The notes beneath the pieces are model-generated. The model saw only the letters and a list, made by a program, of their open reading frames with translations. It was not told where the DNA came from and made no database searches. Positions 1 through 6,340 of a stretch of DNA of 21,163 nt are shown here, in pieces. Source of the DNA: a virus; IMG/VR virus record IMGVR_UViG_3300010413_000205, positions 1-21,163 of that record. The stretch is one strand, 5' to 3'. Positions within the stretch are counted from its first letter, which is position 1, and each line of letters opens with the position of its first letter. The translations under genes were made by a program, and so were the position numbers.

Positions 1-1
1 C

Positions 2-256
2 AAGATGCTAACCTCGGAGGAAATGTACGCGGACGGCTCATTCCACAAGGGATCATACTCGAATGAGGCGCTCGACTGCCGCGTGTACGCGCTTTGTGCG
101 GGGGATGTATGGCTTGACCTTCAGGTGGCTATGGAACGCGAGAGAATCCGCGCTGCAATGACCAGGAAGGGCGTGAAGGTGGACATGCAGCAGCTTCAGA
201 TGATAAACCGCCTCTATATTCTGGACCGGCTCGAAGAGGCCACGCGCCGGAAATAA
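2..256 (+). CDS. Phage terminase large subunit, GpA family (C-terminal end, partial)
   Basis: This is the last 84 or so residues of the DNA-packaging ATPase/nuclease. The gene is cut by the left edge of the window and the frame is open to base 2, so the internal ATG at base 5 is not a start. The stretch SNEALDCRVYALCAGDVWL (about residues 19-37 of the visible part) matches the conserved NEALDCRVYALAA segment at the end of the nuclease domain of lambda gpA-type terminases. The remaining tail is helical and charged. The large terminase cuts concatemeric DNA and pumps it through the portal. It is separated from the portal gene by a 1 kb reverse-strand island, where lambda has only the small gene W. 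A strong hairpin begins five bases after its TAA stop. The family call rests on one conserved motif plus gene order. Confidence 0.85.
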   Translation, partial: KMLTSEEMYADGSFHKGSYSNEALDCRVYALCAGDVWLDLQVAMERERIRAAMTRKGVKVDMQQLQMINRLYILDRLEEATRRK

Positions 257-260
257 ACAG

Positions 261-286
261 GGGCCATCCCCTTGCGAGGATGGCCC
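261..286 (-). terminator. Hairpin terminator, 9-bp stem
   Basis: A perfect 9-bp inverted repeat, GGGCCATCC (261-269) and GGATGGCCC (278-286), encloses an 8-base loop. Read on the minus strand it is followed by CTGTTTATTT (260 to 251), a fair U-rich tail. Read on the plus strand it is followed by ATAAATTAGA, which is poor. It therefore looks like a terminator for leftward transcription from the 490-518 promoter. It could also act as a 3' stabilising or weak stop signal for the terminase mRNA, whose stop codon ends five bases before it. Confidence 0.7.
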
Positions 287-315
287 ATAAATTAGATATG
301 CCTTTCGGTTTCTGC

Positions 316-327
316 CTACCTCTTCAT
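316..327 (-). other. Three-codon minigene (Met-Lys-Arg) with strong Shine-Dalgarno
   Basis: On the minus strand AAGGAGG (341 to 335) is followed by a 7-base spacer and then ATG AAG AGG TAG. The ribosome site is as good as those of the capsid genes, yet the frame closes after three codons, the last being AGG, a rare arginine codon in many bacteria. Minigenes of this sort (lambda bar type) are known to cause peptidyl-tRNA drop-off. Here a function is only inferred, and the site could equally be the remnant of a lost gene start. Confidence 0.35.
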
Positions 328-489
328 AAAGCAGCCTCCTTTCCTTTTGGGTTTCCTGTTTTTATTATGATGGCGGGTTGTCAACTCTCCACCTGGGTTT
401 TACACTTCAAGGGGTCTTGTGGTTCGCCGTAGCTGCCACATATCCGATGCTTGAAGCCCCCGCCGCCCTGTGGTCGGGCTAGTATTTTT

Positions 490-518
490 ATTTTACCTCA
501 CCCCGGGGCCTTTGTCAA
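490..518 (-). promoter_or_regulatory. Sigma70-like promoter, leftward
   Basis: On the minus strand TTGACA (518-513), a 17-base spacer and TAAAAT (495-490) give a perfect -35 box, optimal spacing and a 5 of 6 match at -10. Transcription would start near 483 and run left into the candidate RNA and the hairpin at 261-286. Confidence 0.6.
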
Positions 519-662
519 CAAAATCCCGGCAGCAGATCGGGGCGGCTTTTCTGAAGGCTATGGCGGCCTTGGTTAGATTTTGCAAGGCAACTGAGTCGGT
601 CCATAAGAAGTCCATGGGGATAGGCTCACCCGTTATAGGGCATGGTCTTTCGTGTTCGTGTC

Positions 663-911
663 TCATTTGCCTACTGTCAGGTTGCGCACTTTTAATGGAT
701 TAATATCATGCCCACACGTTATTCCAAAGAGCTTGTGTATTCTGCTTTTAAAGTGTAGCCTTGCGGATTGCATGTAAACATCGCAAATCGTGGTGCCGGA
801 TATGTGTCCACAGTGAGGACATATACCATGGGAGCAGACCACCTCATTAAAAGACATTTGCCTGTGGCAATGCTCACATCTGAACACGTTGAACCATTTA
901 CTTTTTATCAT
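663..911 (-). CDS. Small zinc-ribbon protein
   Basis: An 82-residue protein with two CxxC knuckles, RCEHCH (Cys12, Cys15) and GICPHCG (Cys31, Cys34), around a VVCSHGICPHCGH block: a typical four-cysteine zinc ribbon. The C-terminal half is basic and has no recognised domain. Small phage proteins with this SHG-C-P-x-C-G pattern are familiar but their function is not known; nucleic-acid or protein binding is the usual guess. AAGGAGG lies 12 bases before the ATG. It sits 16 bases downstream of the 71-residue gene on the same strand, so both are probably read from the 1177-1205 promoter. It is opposite in direction to all virion genes, which suggests an independently expressed accessory gene. The ORF looks real; the function is unassigned. 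Confidence 0.7.
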   Translation of the reverse strand: MIKSKWFNVFRCEHCHRQMSFNEVVCSHGICPHCGHISGTTICDVYMQSARLHFKSRIHKLFGITCGHDINPLKVRNLTVGK

Positions 912-927
912 TCCTTTACATGCCTCC

Positions 928-1143
928 TTATTTCTTCAGAACCGAAATGGCCCAGTCGATTCTCTTGGCGGCTTCTTCTTTGGTGCAGTCATAGTTCCAA
1001 GCGGTGTGGGCGATGGCCTCTTCTCGGTCCCATCGTTTCATAACGAGGCAGTTATGCATGTCTAGCAGAAGCATCACGCCATCGCGGTTCATCATCTCGT
1101 TTTTGTTGTAAAGGTCGTCGCTGGTGAATTTGTAGGCTGTCAT
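928..1143 (-). CDS. Hypothetical 71-residue phage protein
   Basis: The protein begins MTAYKFTSDDLYNK and ends in a probable helix, TKEEAAKRIDWAISVLKK. No domain is recognised. The start at 1143 is chosen because GAGGAGG lies 9 bases upstream of this ATG. The frame stays open to 1239, but that extension runs through the promoter and an AT-rich stretch and has no ribosome site. It is soluble, acidic to neutral, with no signal peptide or membrane segment. It is the first gene of the two-gene leftward unit and has a near-consensus promoter 34 bases before its start. A promoter this good on a gene running against the late operon suggests early or lysogenic expression, but this is inference. Confidence 0.7.
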   Translation of the reverse strand: MTAYKFTSDDLYNKNEMMNRDGVMLLLDMHNCLVMKRWDREEAIAHTAWNYDCTKEEAAKRIDWAISVLKK

Positions 1144-1168
1144 GATTTGCGTCCTCCTCTTTGTTTTG

Positions 1169-1196
1169 TTGATTCTAGTATAACAAAAATTATAAT
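1169..1196 (+). promoter_or_regulatory. Candidate rightward late promoter overlapping the leftward one
   Basis: TTGATT (1169-1174), a 16-base spacer and a perfect TATAAT (1191-1196) lie on the plus strand. A start near 1203 would leave a leader of about 108 bases before the gene at 1311. Its -35 and spacer overlap the leftward promoter, so one polymerase should exclude the other. Confidence 0.5.
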
Positions 1197-1205
1197 CAAT
1201 GTCAA
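1177..1205 (-). promoter_or_regulatory. Strong sigma70-like promoter for the leftward gene pair
   Basis: On the minus strand TTGACA (1205-1200), a 17-base spacer and TATACT (1182-1177) give a perfect -35 box and a 5 of 6 match at -10, with very AT-rich flanks that could act as an UP element. It points at the 71-residue gene starting at 1143 and overlaps the oppositely oriented candidate at 1169-1196. Confidence 0.75.
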
Positions 1206-1275
1206 CCCTATACACAAAAAAGTTAATAAAAATAATCAATAAAAACAGGCATTTTAAAAATAATTAAAAAAAGTT

Positions 1276-1305
1276 TTGACAAGTGCCCCTTTTTTCTGCT
1301 ATTTT
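1276..1305 (+). promoter_or_regulatory. Candidate second rightward promoter abutting the 1311 gene
   Basis: TTGACA (1276-1281), an 18-base spacer and TATTTT (1300-1305) give a good -35 but a poor -10. The predicted start, near 1311-1312, falls on the ATG of the next gene, so a transcript from here would be leaderless. Confidence 0.35.
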
Positions 1306-1310
1306 TAGCC

Positions 1311-1616
1311 ATGAGTTGCATGGAGACAAACCGGCGCGCCCGTATCGTCGCAAGGCTTGAGAAGCTGGAGGCACAGCTTGCAGCCCTTGACGATGCAATT
1401 GACAACGGAATCCTCCATGTCGAGATGGCAAGTCTTGACACCGGCGAAGGAAAACAGGTCATGAAATACAAATCCTTCGATCAAATGGAACGCCTCCAGA
1501 AAAGCCTGGAGCGCCGCATCGAGCGTTACTACAATATCCTCGACGGCGTCGGCATCGTCAATATGAACCTGAGAAGGAAAAACGACACCGAGGGATTTAT
1601 GCGAGGAGTTGAATAA
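1311..1616 (+). CDS. Small head-joining-type protein between terminase and portal (gpW position)
   Basis: A 101-residue, mainly helical protein that begins with a charged coiled-coil (RRARIVARLEKLEAQLAALDDAI, about residues 8-30). A short middle segment follows, then a second helix ending near NLRRK, a basic end common in the small proteins encoded just before the portal. In lambda this slot is gene W, which stabilises the filled head before tail joining. The assignment is by size, helical content and position, not by a diagnostic motif. Neither ATG (1311 or 1320) has a Shine-Dalgarno sequence and no in-frame start lies further upstream. Its TAA overlaps the portal ATG (TAATG at 1614-1618), so the two are translationally coupled. 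Confidence 0.55.
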   Translation: MSCMETNRRARIVARLEKLEAQLAALDDAIDNGILHVEMASLDTGEGKQVMKYKSFDQMERLQKSLERRIERYYNILDGVGIVNMNLRRKNDTEGFMRGVE

Positions 1617-3373
1617 TGGGTAACGGCTACAGGCCAAGCTATGAGGAGATCTTCGCACGCGATTTTGTGAGTGCCATCAGAAACAGGGGCGTCGAGATCA
1701 AGAACGCCGTCATAAATTCCGGACTTGAGCAGCTGGATATTCTCTCTCGGGGAGCGCAGCCGGTTGCCTATCATAACACCGATGGCGCATTCTATGCCGG
1801 CAGCCGAAGCGGTGGAGCCGGCTGGCCCTATGGGCTTTCCAATGCAGGCCGGAGCCGCGTTATCAATCATACCCGTATGCGGCTTAATGCCCGCGACATC
1901 TATCATGACAGTCCGCAAGCCCGGGCAATTATTGACAGGTATGCCGACAGCATCGCGGATGTCGCGCTGGTCCGCGAGTCAAGCCCCCGCGCGGAGATAT
2001 TGGGGATCACGCCCGAGCGCGCAAGGGAATGGGCAAGAAATACGGACACCCGTTTTGACTTATGGTGCCGTGATAAGAAGCATCACCGCAGCGAGACGAT
2101 GACGTTCTACCAATCGCAGCACCTCTATATGATTTTTCAGCATCGAGACAATGACATCTTCCGCCGTCTTTATTATTCCCCGGAGAAGGATCTACAGAAC
2201 CCGTTGCAGTGGGAGTTCCTGGACCCGGACCAGATAACGGGCCACGGATATTCGGGCACATACGGCGAGTACATGGAGAACCTTTACGACGGCATAGAGC
2301 GCGACGAACGCGGGCGCGAGAAGTCTTATCGCGTACACGCGCGCGACGGTCAGGGATCCTTCAAGACCGTGACTATCCAGCGCAAGGGGCCGAAGTCCAA
2401 ACGCCTCTTTATGATTCACGGCTTCCGCCCCGAATATGCAGGGCAAGGACGTGGCTATTCCCGTATCGGATTTGCCATTCAGGGCCTTGAAAACATCACG
2501 GACTTCAAGGAAGCTCATATCAAGAAGGCCATAAACCAGTCGATGATTGTCGCTTCCGTAGAAAATAAGGACTTCGACCCCACGCACATTTTCCGCGAAG
2601 GGCTTACGACCTTCGGCGGAGGCGCGGCGGCACAACAGTTCGGCAGTACCCCGACCCCCGCCGCCGATGCCTTGAATGTTCCGAAGGAACTTCAGTGCTA
2701 CCAGAAGCCGGAGTTCACGGCAGATGTCCCTGGCTCTATGTGGATCCTTAACGCAGGGCAGGGCGACCAGGTCAAACCGTTTAATCCAAACGCCCCGGTC
2801 GATTCCTTCGACAAGTTTGTGGACGCCTTTATGTATTACCTCTCGGCGGCCGCCGGCATTCCGCTTGAAGTAGTCCTGATGAGATTCAACCAGAACTACT
2901 CCGCGTCGCGCGCGACGTTAATCCTCTTCTGGCGCAACGTGAATATATGGAGGCACGAATGGGCTGCCGACGACGGCGACCCTATATTCGAGATGTGGCT
3001 TTCCGGCGAGATCGCGGCCGGACGTATCGAGGCCCCTGGATGGAGCGACCCCGTTCTGAAGGCGGCATGGCTTCACGGGACATGGCGTGGTGCCCCCATG
3101 CCGGACATTGACCCGTCGAAGACGGCCAAGGCAAGGCGCGAAAATCTAAGCCTCGGCTTGACTACCATGGAGCGAGAAGCCAGCGACCTTAATGGCAGCG
3201 ACGCGGAATCGAACCGCGTACAGCTTGAGCACGAATACGGCGAGAAGGTTCCTCCCCCATGGCAGAAACCAGGCGCCGGCACAGGTGGAAATCCGGACAG
3301 ACAAGCGGCGGCAATGGTGGATGAAATAGCAGAAGCCGTTGCGGATGAACTTGAAAACAGGGAGGGCAAATAA
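1616..3373 (+). CDS. Portal protein, lambda family
   Basis: This 585-residue protein should form the dodecameric ring at the head vertex through which DNA is packaged and to which the tail joins. The N-terminal third has the typical run of Arg-rich helices ending in residues that sit near a first 'YHDSPQARAIIDRYADSIA' block (about residues 96-114). The C-terminal core contains YLSAAAGIPLEVVLM followed by NQNYSASRATL (about residues 406-435), the hallmark of lambda gpB-like portals (phage portal 2 family). Length is normal for the family. GAGGAG lies 7 bases before the start. The last 60 residues are acidic and low in complexity. In lambda the next gene is the protease/scaffold gene C, but here about 5 kb of other genes intervene. 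Confidence 0.93.
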   Translation: MGNGYRPSYEEIFARDFVSAIRNRGVEIKNAVINSGLEQLDILSRGAQPVAYHNTDGAFYAGSRSGGAGWPYGLSNAGRSRVINHTRMRLNARDIYHDSPQARAIIDRYADSIADVALVRESSPRAEILGITPERAREWARNTDTRFDLWCRDKKHHRSETMTFYQSQHLYMIFQHRDNDIFRRLYYSPEKDLQNPLQWEFLDPDQITGHGYSGTYGEYMENLYDGIERDERGREKSYRVHARDGQGSFKTVTIQRKGPKSKRLFMIHGFRPEYAGQGRGYSRIGFAIQGLENITDFKEAHIKKAINQSMIVASVENKDFDPTHIFREGLTTFGGGAAAQQFGSTPTPAADALNVPKELQCYQKPEFTADVPGSMWILNAGQGDQVKPFNPNAPVDSFDKFVDAFMYYLSAAAGIPLEVVLMRFNQNYSASRATLILFWRNVNIWRHEWAADDGDPIFEMWLSGEIAAGRIEAPGWSDPVLKAAWLHGTWRGAPMPDIDPSKTAKARRENLSLGLTTMEREASDLNGSDAESNRVQLEHEYGEKVPPPWQKPGAGTGGNPDRQAAAMVDEIAEAVADELENREGK

Positions 3374-3654
3374 TGGCGGCACCAGCTTTTGTGACCGTAA
3401 CTAAAGGACAGGCGGTAAAGATAGCAACGGCTGTCACCGTCGGAGTAGTTCGCAAGGTAAAGCCGGGTTCGGCGGGCGGACGATGGCTTGCAACGTATGT
3501 GCCCACGGGAGATCCCGCGCCGGCCGAGGCAGATTTCAGGGGCGGACAGATTTTCCTTGACGGTCCTGCCGAGACTATCAGTTCTTCGGAGCAGATTGAT
3601 GTTTACGTCTGGCTCACAGGAACGAAGGACGGAGAGGTCAGGGTAGAGGCATGA
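3373..3654 (+). CDS. Hypothetical small beta-rich virion-type protein
   Basis: A 93-residue protein beginning MAAPAFVTVTKGQAVKIATA. It is predicted almost entirely beta-strand, with no cysteine, signal peptide or membrane helix. No family is recognised. It is joined to the portal by a TAATG overlap (3371-3375), which suggests stoichiometric or structural use with the head. The size and small-residue composition fit a head decoration or adaptor protein, but nothing diagnostic supports this. Confidence 0.7.
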   Translation: MAAPAFVTVTKGQAVKIATAVTVGVVRKVKPGSAGGRWLATYVPTGDPAPAEADFRGGQIFLDGPAETISSSEQIDVYVWLTGTKDGEVRVEA

Positions 3655-3671
3655 TAGGGGGAGGCGGCATA

Positions 3672-4145
3672 ATGAAGCAAGGAGCCGGTATCGGCCCTGG
3701 GATTAACTTTCCCGAGTTACACCTTGCTCCCTCCTCTCTGAATGTCTCAACGGGAACCCCCACGGGTACCGTGGATGATATAAAACAATGGCAGGATGGC
3801 AATATCCTGAATATTCAAGAGGCCGCCGCTACTCCCGGGAGTGTTGCCGTGATAACCTTCACGGGTGTCAAGAGCTTCCGTCGCGTCGGAATTTCCATGG
3901 CGTATGTCGGTTCCGCTACTCATTGGGAAGAGGTGCAGCTTTTCGATAATAACTCGATGACATGGAAAAAGCTGCATACCTACGAAACAGGCAATGGCCT
4001 GAACTACCGCTACTCTGATATTCCGCCTTCACTTATGCCGGATTTCATAGATGAAAACGGCGATGTGGTTTTGCGGCTATATCATCCAGTAGGGGGCAAC
4101 GCGGCGCATAATCTGCAGTTGGATTATGTGACCTTGGTGATATAA
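3672..4145 (+). CDS. Hypothetical beta-sandwich virion protein
   Basis: A 157-residue protein. The start at 3672 (MKQGAGIGPG) is preferred because GGGGGAGG ends 7 bases before it. The longer in-frame start at 3651, overlapping the previous stop, has only a weak ribosome site. The C-terminal half alternates hydrophobic and polar residues and ends with RLYHPVGGNAAHNLQLDYVTLVI-like strands, reminiscent of carbohydrate-binding jelly-roll proteins in phage particles. No catalytic motif is visible. A surface or host-contact role is inferred from the fold impression and from the similar genes at 6830 and 7456. It overlaps the next gene by TAATG. Confidence 0.65.
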   Translation: MKQGAGIGPGINFPELHLAPSSLNVSTGTPTGTVDDIKQWQDGNILNIQEAAATPGSVAVITFTGVKSFRRVGISMAYVGSATHWEEVQLFDNNSMTWKKLHTYETGNGLNYRYSDIPPSLMPDFIDENGDVVLRLYHPVGGNAAHNLQLDYVTLVI

Positions 4146-4702
4146 TGGGAATAGGTTCCGGAGTATTAAAAGCATTAGCCAGCGCATTCAGTGCTTTCAA
4201 TGCCCTGATATCGCTGAAAATAGAAGACGCAAAAGCAGTCGAGGGCATAGCGTGGTCAATCCGAAAACGATTCTCCATAGCCGCATCAGGCGTTTTGGAT
4301 GTTGTAATTGATCCGACATCCTTTACAGGTAATGTCATGGTTTTGCAGCCTTTGGCCTTTGATAGTATTGGGGGACCCTTTACGGTTGATATTTACAGGG
4401 GAACCGATGCCAATAATGATGGTACCTTGCTTCAACCTTTCAATCGAAACATGAATATAGCCGGCCCCGGCGAGGTAATATTAAGATCCGGACCGATAAT
4501 AAATGCTCCTGGCACTCTTTTCGCGGAGCTTCTTTTGCCTTCAAATGGCACCGGAGTTGCCAACGCTTCTGGAGAGGCATCTGAGGATTCGATTATTCTA
4601 GTTTTAAAAACAACAGAGAAATACCTCGTTAGAATTACAAATACCGACGGTTCAAGCGCTGGCACAATTGCCATGAAAACAGACCATTTCGAGGTAGCAT
4701 AA
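4145..4702 (+). CDS. Hypothetical virion protein with GTDANNDGT-type beta domain
   Basis: A 185-residue protein. The first 40 residues form an amphipathic Ala/Leu-rich stretch. A beta-rich domain follows, containing VDIYRGTDANNDGTLL and PFNRNMNIAGPGEVI (about residues 80-110). This motif pair, an acidic loop and then F-N-R-N, recurs in small structural proteins near the heads of tailed phages, where it is of unknown function. No signal peptide is clear. The gene is notably AT-rich (23 G/C of 60 bases at 4561-4620) compared with the capsid and sheath genes, suggesting separate acquisition. Start and stop overlap its neighbours as TAATG on both sides. A head decoration or neck role is possible but unproven. 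Confidence 0.65.
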   Translation: MGIGSGVLKALASAFSAFNALISLKIEDAKAVEGIAWSIRKRFSIAASGVLDVVIDPTSFTGNVMVLQPLAFDSIGGPFTVDIYRGTDANNDGTLLQPFNRNMNIAGPGEVILRSGPIINAPGTLFAELLLPSNGTGVANASGEASEDSIILVLKTTEKYLVRITNTDGSSAGTIAMKTDHFEVA

Positions 4703-5094
4703 TGAACGACGCGGACCTGACAAAAATATTTATATCGGGCGCGATAAATTTTATGTTTATGGTAGTTGGCAGTGGCATTATCGGATTTTTTATCTGGCTA
4801 ATAAGACGCTGGATGACCCGGGTGGAGGACAAATCCGATAAAGCCGTCACCACAGAGAAATGCAAAGAAGAAATGTCTCGTGTTATCCGTGACGATGAAG
4901 ACTTCAGGCAAGAGATCCGCGACGGTTTCACGGGCTTGAAAGTAGATATTCGGGACTTTAAAAAAGAGATGAAGGACGATGTCAAAGAGTTCAAAAAAGA
5001 CGTCAAGGCCGACTTCCGTGCCGTCCATTCAAGAGTTGACGGCCTTTATGATAGTAAACCCAAAGCCATAGCCGCCGAATCTCTCGGTAGCTGA
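4702..5094 (+). CDS. Membrane-anchored coiled-coil protein, lysis-associated
   Basis: A 130-residue protein with one strong transmembrane helix near the N-terminus (about residues 9-35, no charged residue) followed at once by Arg/Lys. The rest is a highly charged coiled coil (about residues 45-120, with repeated Lys/Asp heptads such as DFKKEMKDDVKEF). The positive residues after the helix predict the coiled coil stays in the cytoplasm, though an inner-membrane spanin-like orientation cannot be excluded. It lies directly before the endolysin, 9 bases apart, so a holin, antiholin or spanin-like role in lysis is the best guess. No named family is recognised. Confidence 0.65.
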   Translation: MNDADLTKIFISGAINFMFMVVGSGIIGFFIWLIRRWMTRVEDKSDKAVTTEKCKEEMSRVIRDDEDFRQEIRDGFTGLKVDIRDFKKEMKDDVKEFKKDVKADFRAVHSRVDGLYDSKPKAIAAESLGS

Positions 5095-5103
5095 AGGAGG
5101 ATT

Positions 5104-5709
5104 ATGGAGAAACTGTTCATTTTGGACCCGGGCCACGGCGGTATCATAAACGGATATCCGCAAACAGCCGGCAAGCGTTCCCCTTTTGACGACCTTCCTT
5201 TTTATGAGGGGGAATTCAATCGGGCAATCGTCAAGCGTATCATGAAATGGGCGTACCTCTTCGGGGTGACAGCTTTTAACCTTGTGGACACGGAGGAGGA
5301 TGTTTTTCTTGCCGAGCGCGTTTCGATAGCGAACCGCCTTTATGATAAATACGGCTCTCTATGCGTTTATGTCTCTATTCATGTGAATGCCGGTGGAGGC
5401 CATGGCATCGAAGTCTGGACATCTCCGGGCGATACCCCCGCAGATCCGCTGGCCACGGTTTTCCTTGAGAAGATGCACAAGGCATTCCCCGAGGCGCGCA
5501 AGCGCACGGATATGCAGGACGGGGATGTTGACAAGGAGGCCGGCTTCCATGTCCTGAAGAACACGAAAATGCCGGCAATCCTGACAGAGAATTTCTTTAT
5601 GGATAACCGCGAAGAACTCACTCGCTACCTTCTCGATGAAGAGGCCCGCGACAAAGTCGCCATGGCTCACCTTGCGGCAATGGTAGCGATAAACCAAAAC
5701 GGAGGATAA
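5104..5709 (+). CDS. Endolysin: N-acetylmuramoyl-L-alanine amidase (Amidase_3)
   Basis: A 201-residue single-domain zinc amidase that should cut the amide bond between N-acetylmuramic acid and L-alanine of peptidoglycan. The family landmarks are all visible: LDPGHGG with zinc-ligand His11, YEGEFNRAI with the probable second ligand Glu35, SIHVNA with third ligand His93, and ILTENFFMDN with catalytic Glu162. There is no signal peptide and no separate cell-wall binding domain, so export should depend on a holin. The start is fixed by AAGGAGG 5 bases before the ATG. The gene sits between a membrane coiled-coil protein and a three-helix holin, making a compact lysis cassette. Odd point: the cassette lies between portal and head protease. 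Confidence 0.93.
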   Translation: MEKLFILDPGHGGIINGYPQTAGKRSPFDDLPFYEGEFNRAIVKRIMKWAYLFGVTAFNLVDTEEDVFLAERVSIANRLYDKYGSLCVYVSIHVNAGGGHGIEVWTSPGDTPADPLATVFLEKMHKAFPEARKRTDMQDGDVDKEAGFHVLKNTKMPAILTENFFMDNREELTRYLLDEEARDKVAMAHLAAMVAINQNGG

Positions 5710-5710
5710 C

Positions 5711-6340
5711 ATGGGTTCGAAAACATGGGACAAGGTAAAGGAAGGGCTAGGAAAGATAGCGCCCGTGCTCGGGACGGCTTTGGGCGGTCCCGCAGGTGGC
5801 ATGGTCGGCGGATGGATAGGGGACGCGCTCGGGACCGATGGCAATCCTGACAATATAGCGGCGGCCCTTGTAAACGCGACGCCGGAGCAGAAAATGCGCC
5901 TCATGGAATTGCAGGAAAACAACAGGGCGGAGCTTCAGCGTCTGAGTCTTCAGGCGGCCATTGCAGAGGCGGAAGCAGAGGCAAAAACCATCGAGAGTGT
6001 CAATGCTTCAATCCGCACGGAAACCTCACAGGGACACCCGTGGGCGGGCGCGTGGCGCCCGTTTTGGGGTTTCGTTTCCGCTATAGCTTTTGTCGTCGCG
6101 GTCATCGGCATTTTCGTCCTTATCGGGTATTCAATATCCAAAGGTAAAACGGAATTGTTTGCAGACATTCCGGGGATAATCGGACAGCTGGCTTTTCTCT
6201 TCGGAATACCTGGGGCCATTCTCGGGGTTGCTTCATGGCATCGCGGTGTCAAGCAACGCATCGAAGCGGGGGAATTGGACCAGTCCCCCATTCTTGGAGC
6301 CCTGTCCGCAAAAATTATCGGATCTGTCAAGGAATATTAA
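5711..6340 (+). CDS. Holin, three-transmembrane (GTA holin 3TM family)
   Basis: A 209-residue membrane protein. A glycine-rich hydrophobic segment (about 14-40) is followed by a long charged, coiled-coil-prone stretch (about 58-98). Then comes VNASIRTE...HPWAGAWRPFWGF (97-121), which is the signature of the 3TM holin family first defined for gene-transfer-agent release. Two clear membrane helices follow at about 119-142 and 153-175, ending in WHRG. It would open the cytoplasmic membrane to let out the amidase encoded one base upstream. The Shine-Dalgarno GGAGG lies within the end of the endolysin gene. It is larger than classical holins but normal for this family. Confidence 0.88.
   Translation: MGSKTWDKVKEGLGKIAPVLGTALGGPAGGMVGGWIGDALGTDGNPDNIAAALVNATPEQKMRLMELQENNRAELQRLSLQAAIAEAEAEAKTIESVNASIRTETSQGHPWAGAWRPFWGFVSAIAFVVAVIGIFVLIGYSISKGKTELFADIPGIIGQLAFLFGIPGAILGVASWHRGVKQRIEAGELDQSPILGALSAKIIGSVKEY

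Larger units (their letters stand above)
255..483 (-). ncRNA. Candidate small structured RNA (leftward transcript)
   Basis: This stretch has no supported protein gene on either strand. On the minus strand it is bounded by a consensus-like promoter (490-518) and a terminator hairpin (261-286), predicting an RNA of about 225 bases. Within it three nested complementary blocks can pair: 389-392 with 470-473 and 395-397 with 466-468; 405-411 with 450-456 (7 bp); and 418-422 with 436-440 (5 bp) closing a 13-base loop. The 3' half is less structured and carries a strong Shine-Dalgarno sequence followed by a three-codon ORF (316-327). I do not recognise the RNA as a known family. It may be a regulatory RNA or an untranslated leader. 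The evidence is the promoter, fold and terminator arrangement only. Confidence 0.4.

Noticed and set aside
255-483. Assignment of the leftward RNA as 6S RNA or a known riboswitch
   Set aside because: A long interrupted hairpin superficially recalls 6S RNA, but I cannot match conserved bulge sequences or any riboswitch core by eye, so no family name is given.
493-615. Minus-strand ORF of 40 residues downstream of the zinc-ribbon gene
   Set aside because: No Shine-Dalgarno sequence, no recognisable features, and its end overlaps the leftward promoter at 490-518.
470-1043. Plus-strand ORFs 470-703 and 768-1043
   Set aside because: No ribosome site or domain, and they lie across leftward promoters and the antisense of the zinc-ribbon and 71-residue genes, which have better starts and composition.
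5359-5922. Reverse ORF of 187 codons opposite the endolysin and holin
   Set aside because: The plus strand encodes an amidase with all four active-site motifs; the reverse frame is low-complexity shadow sequence.
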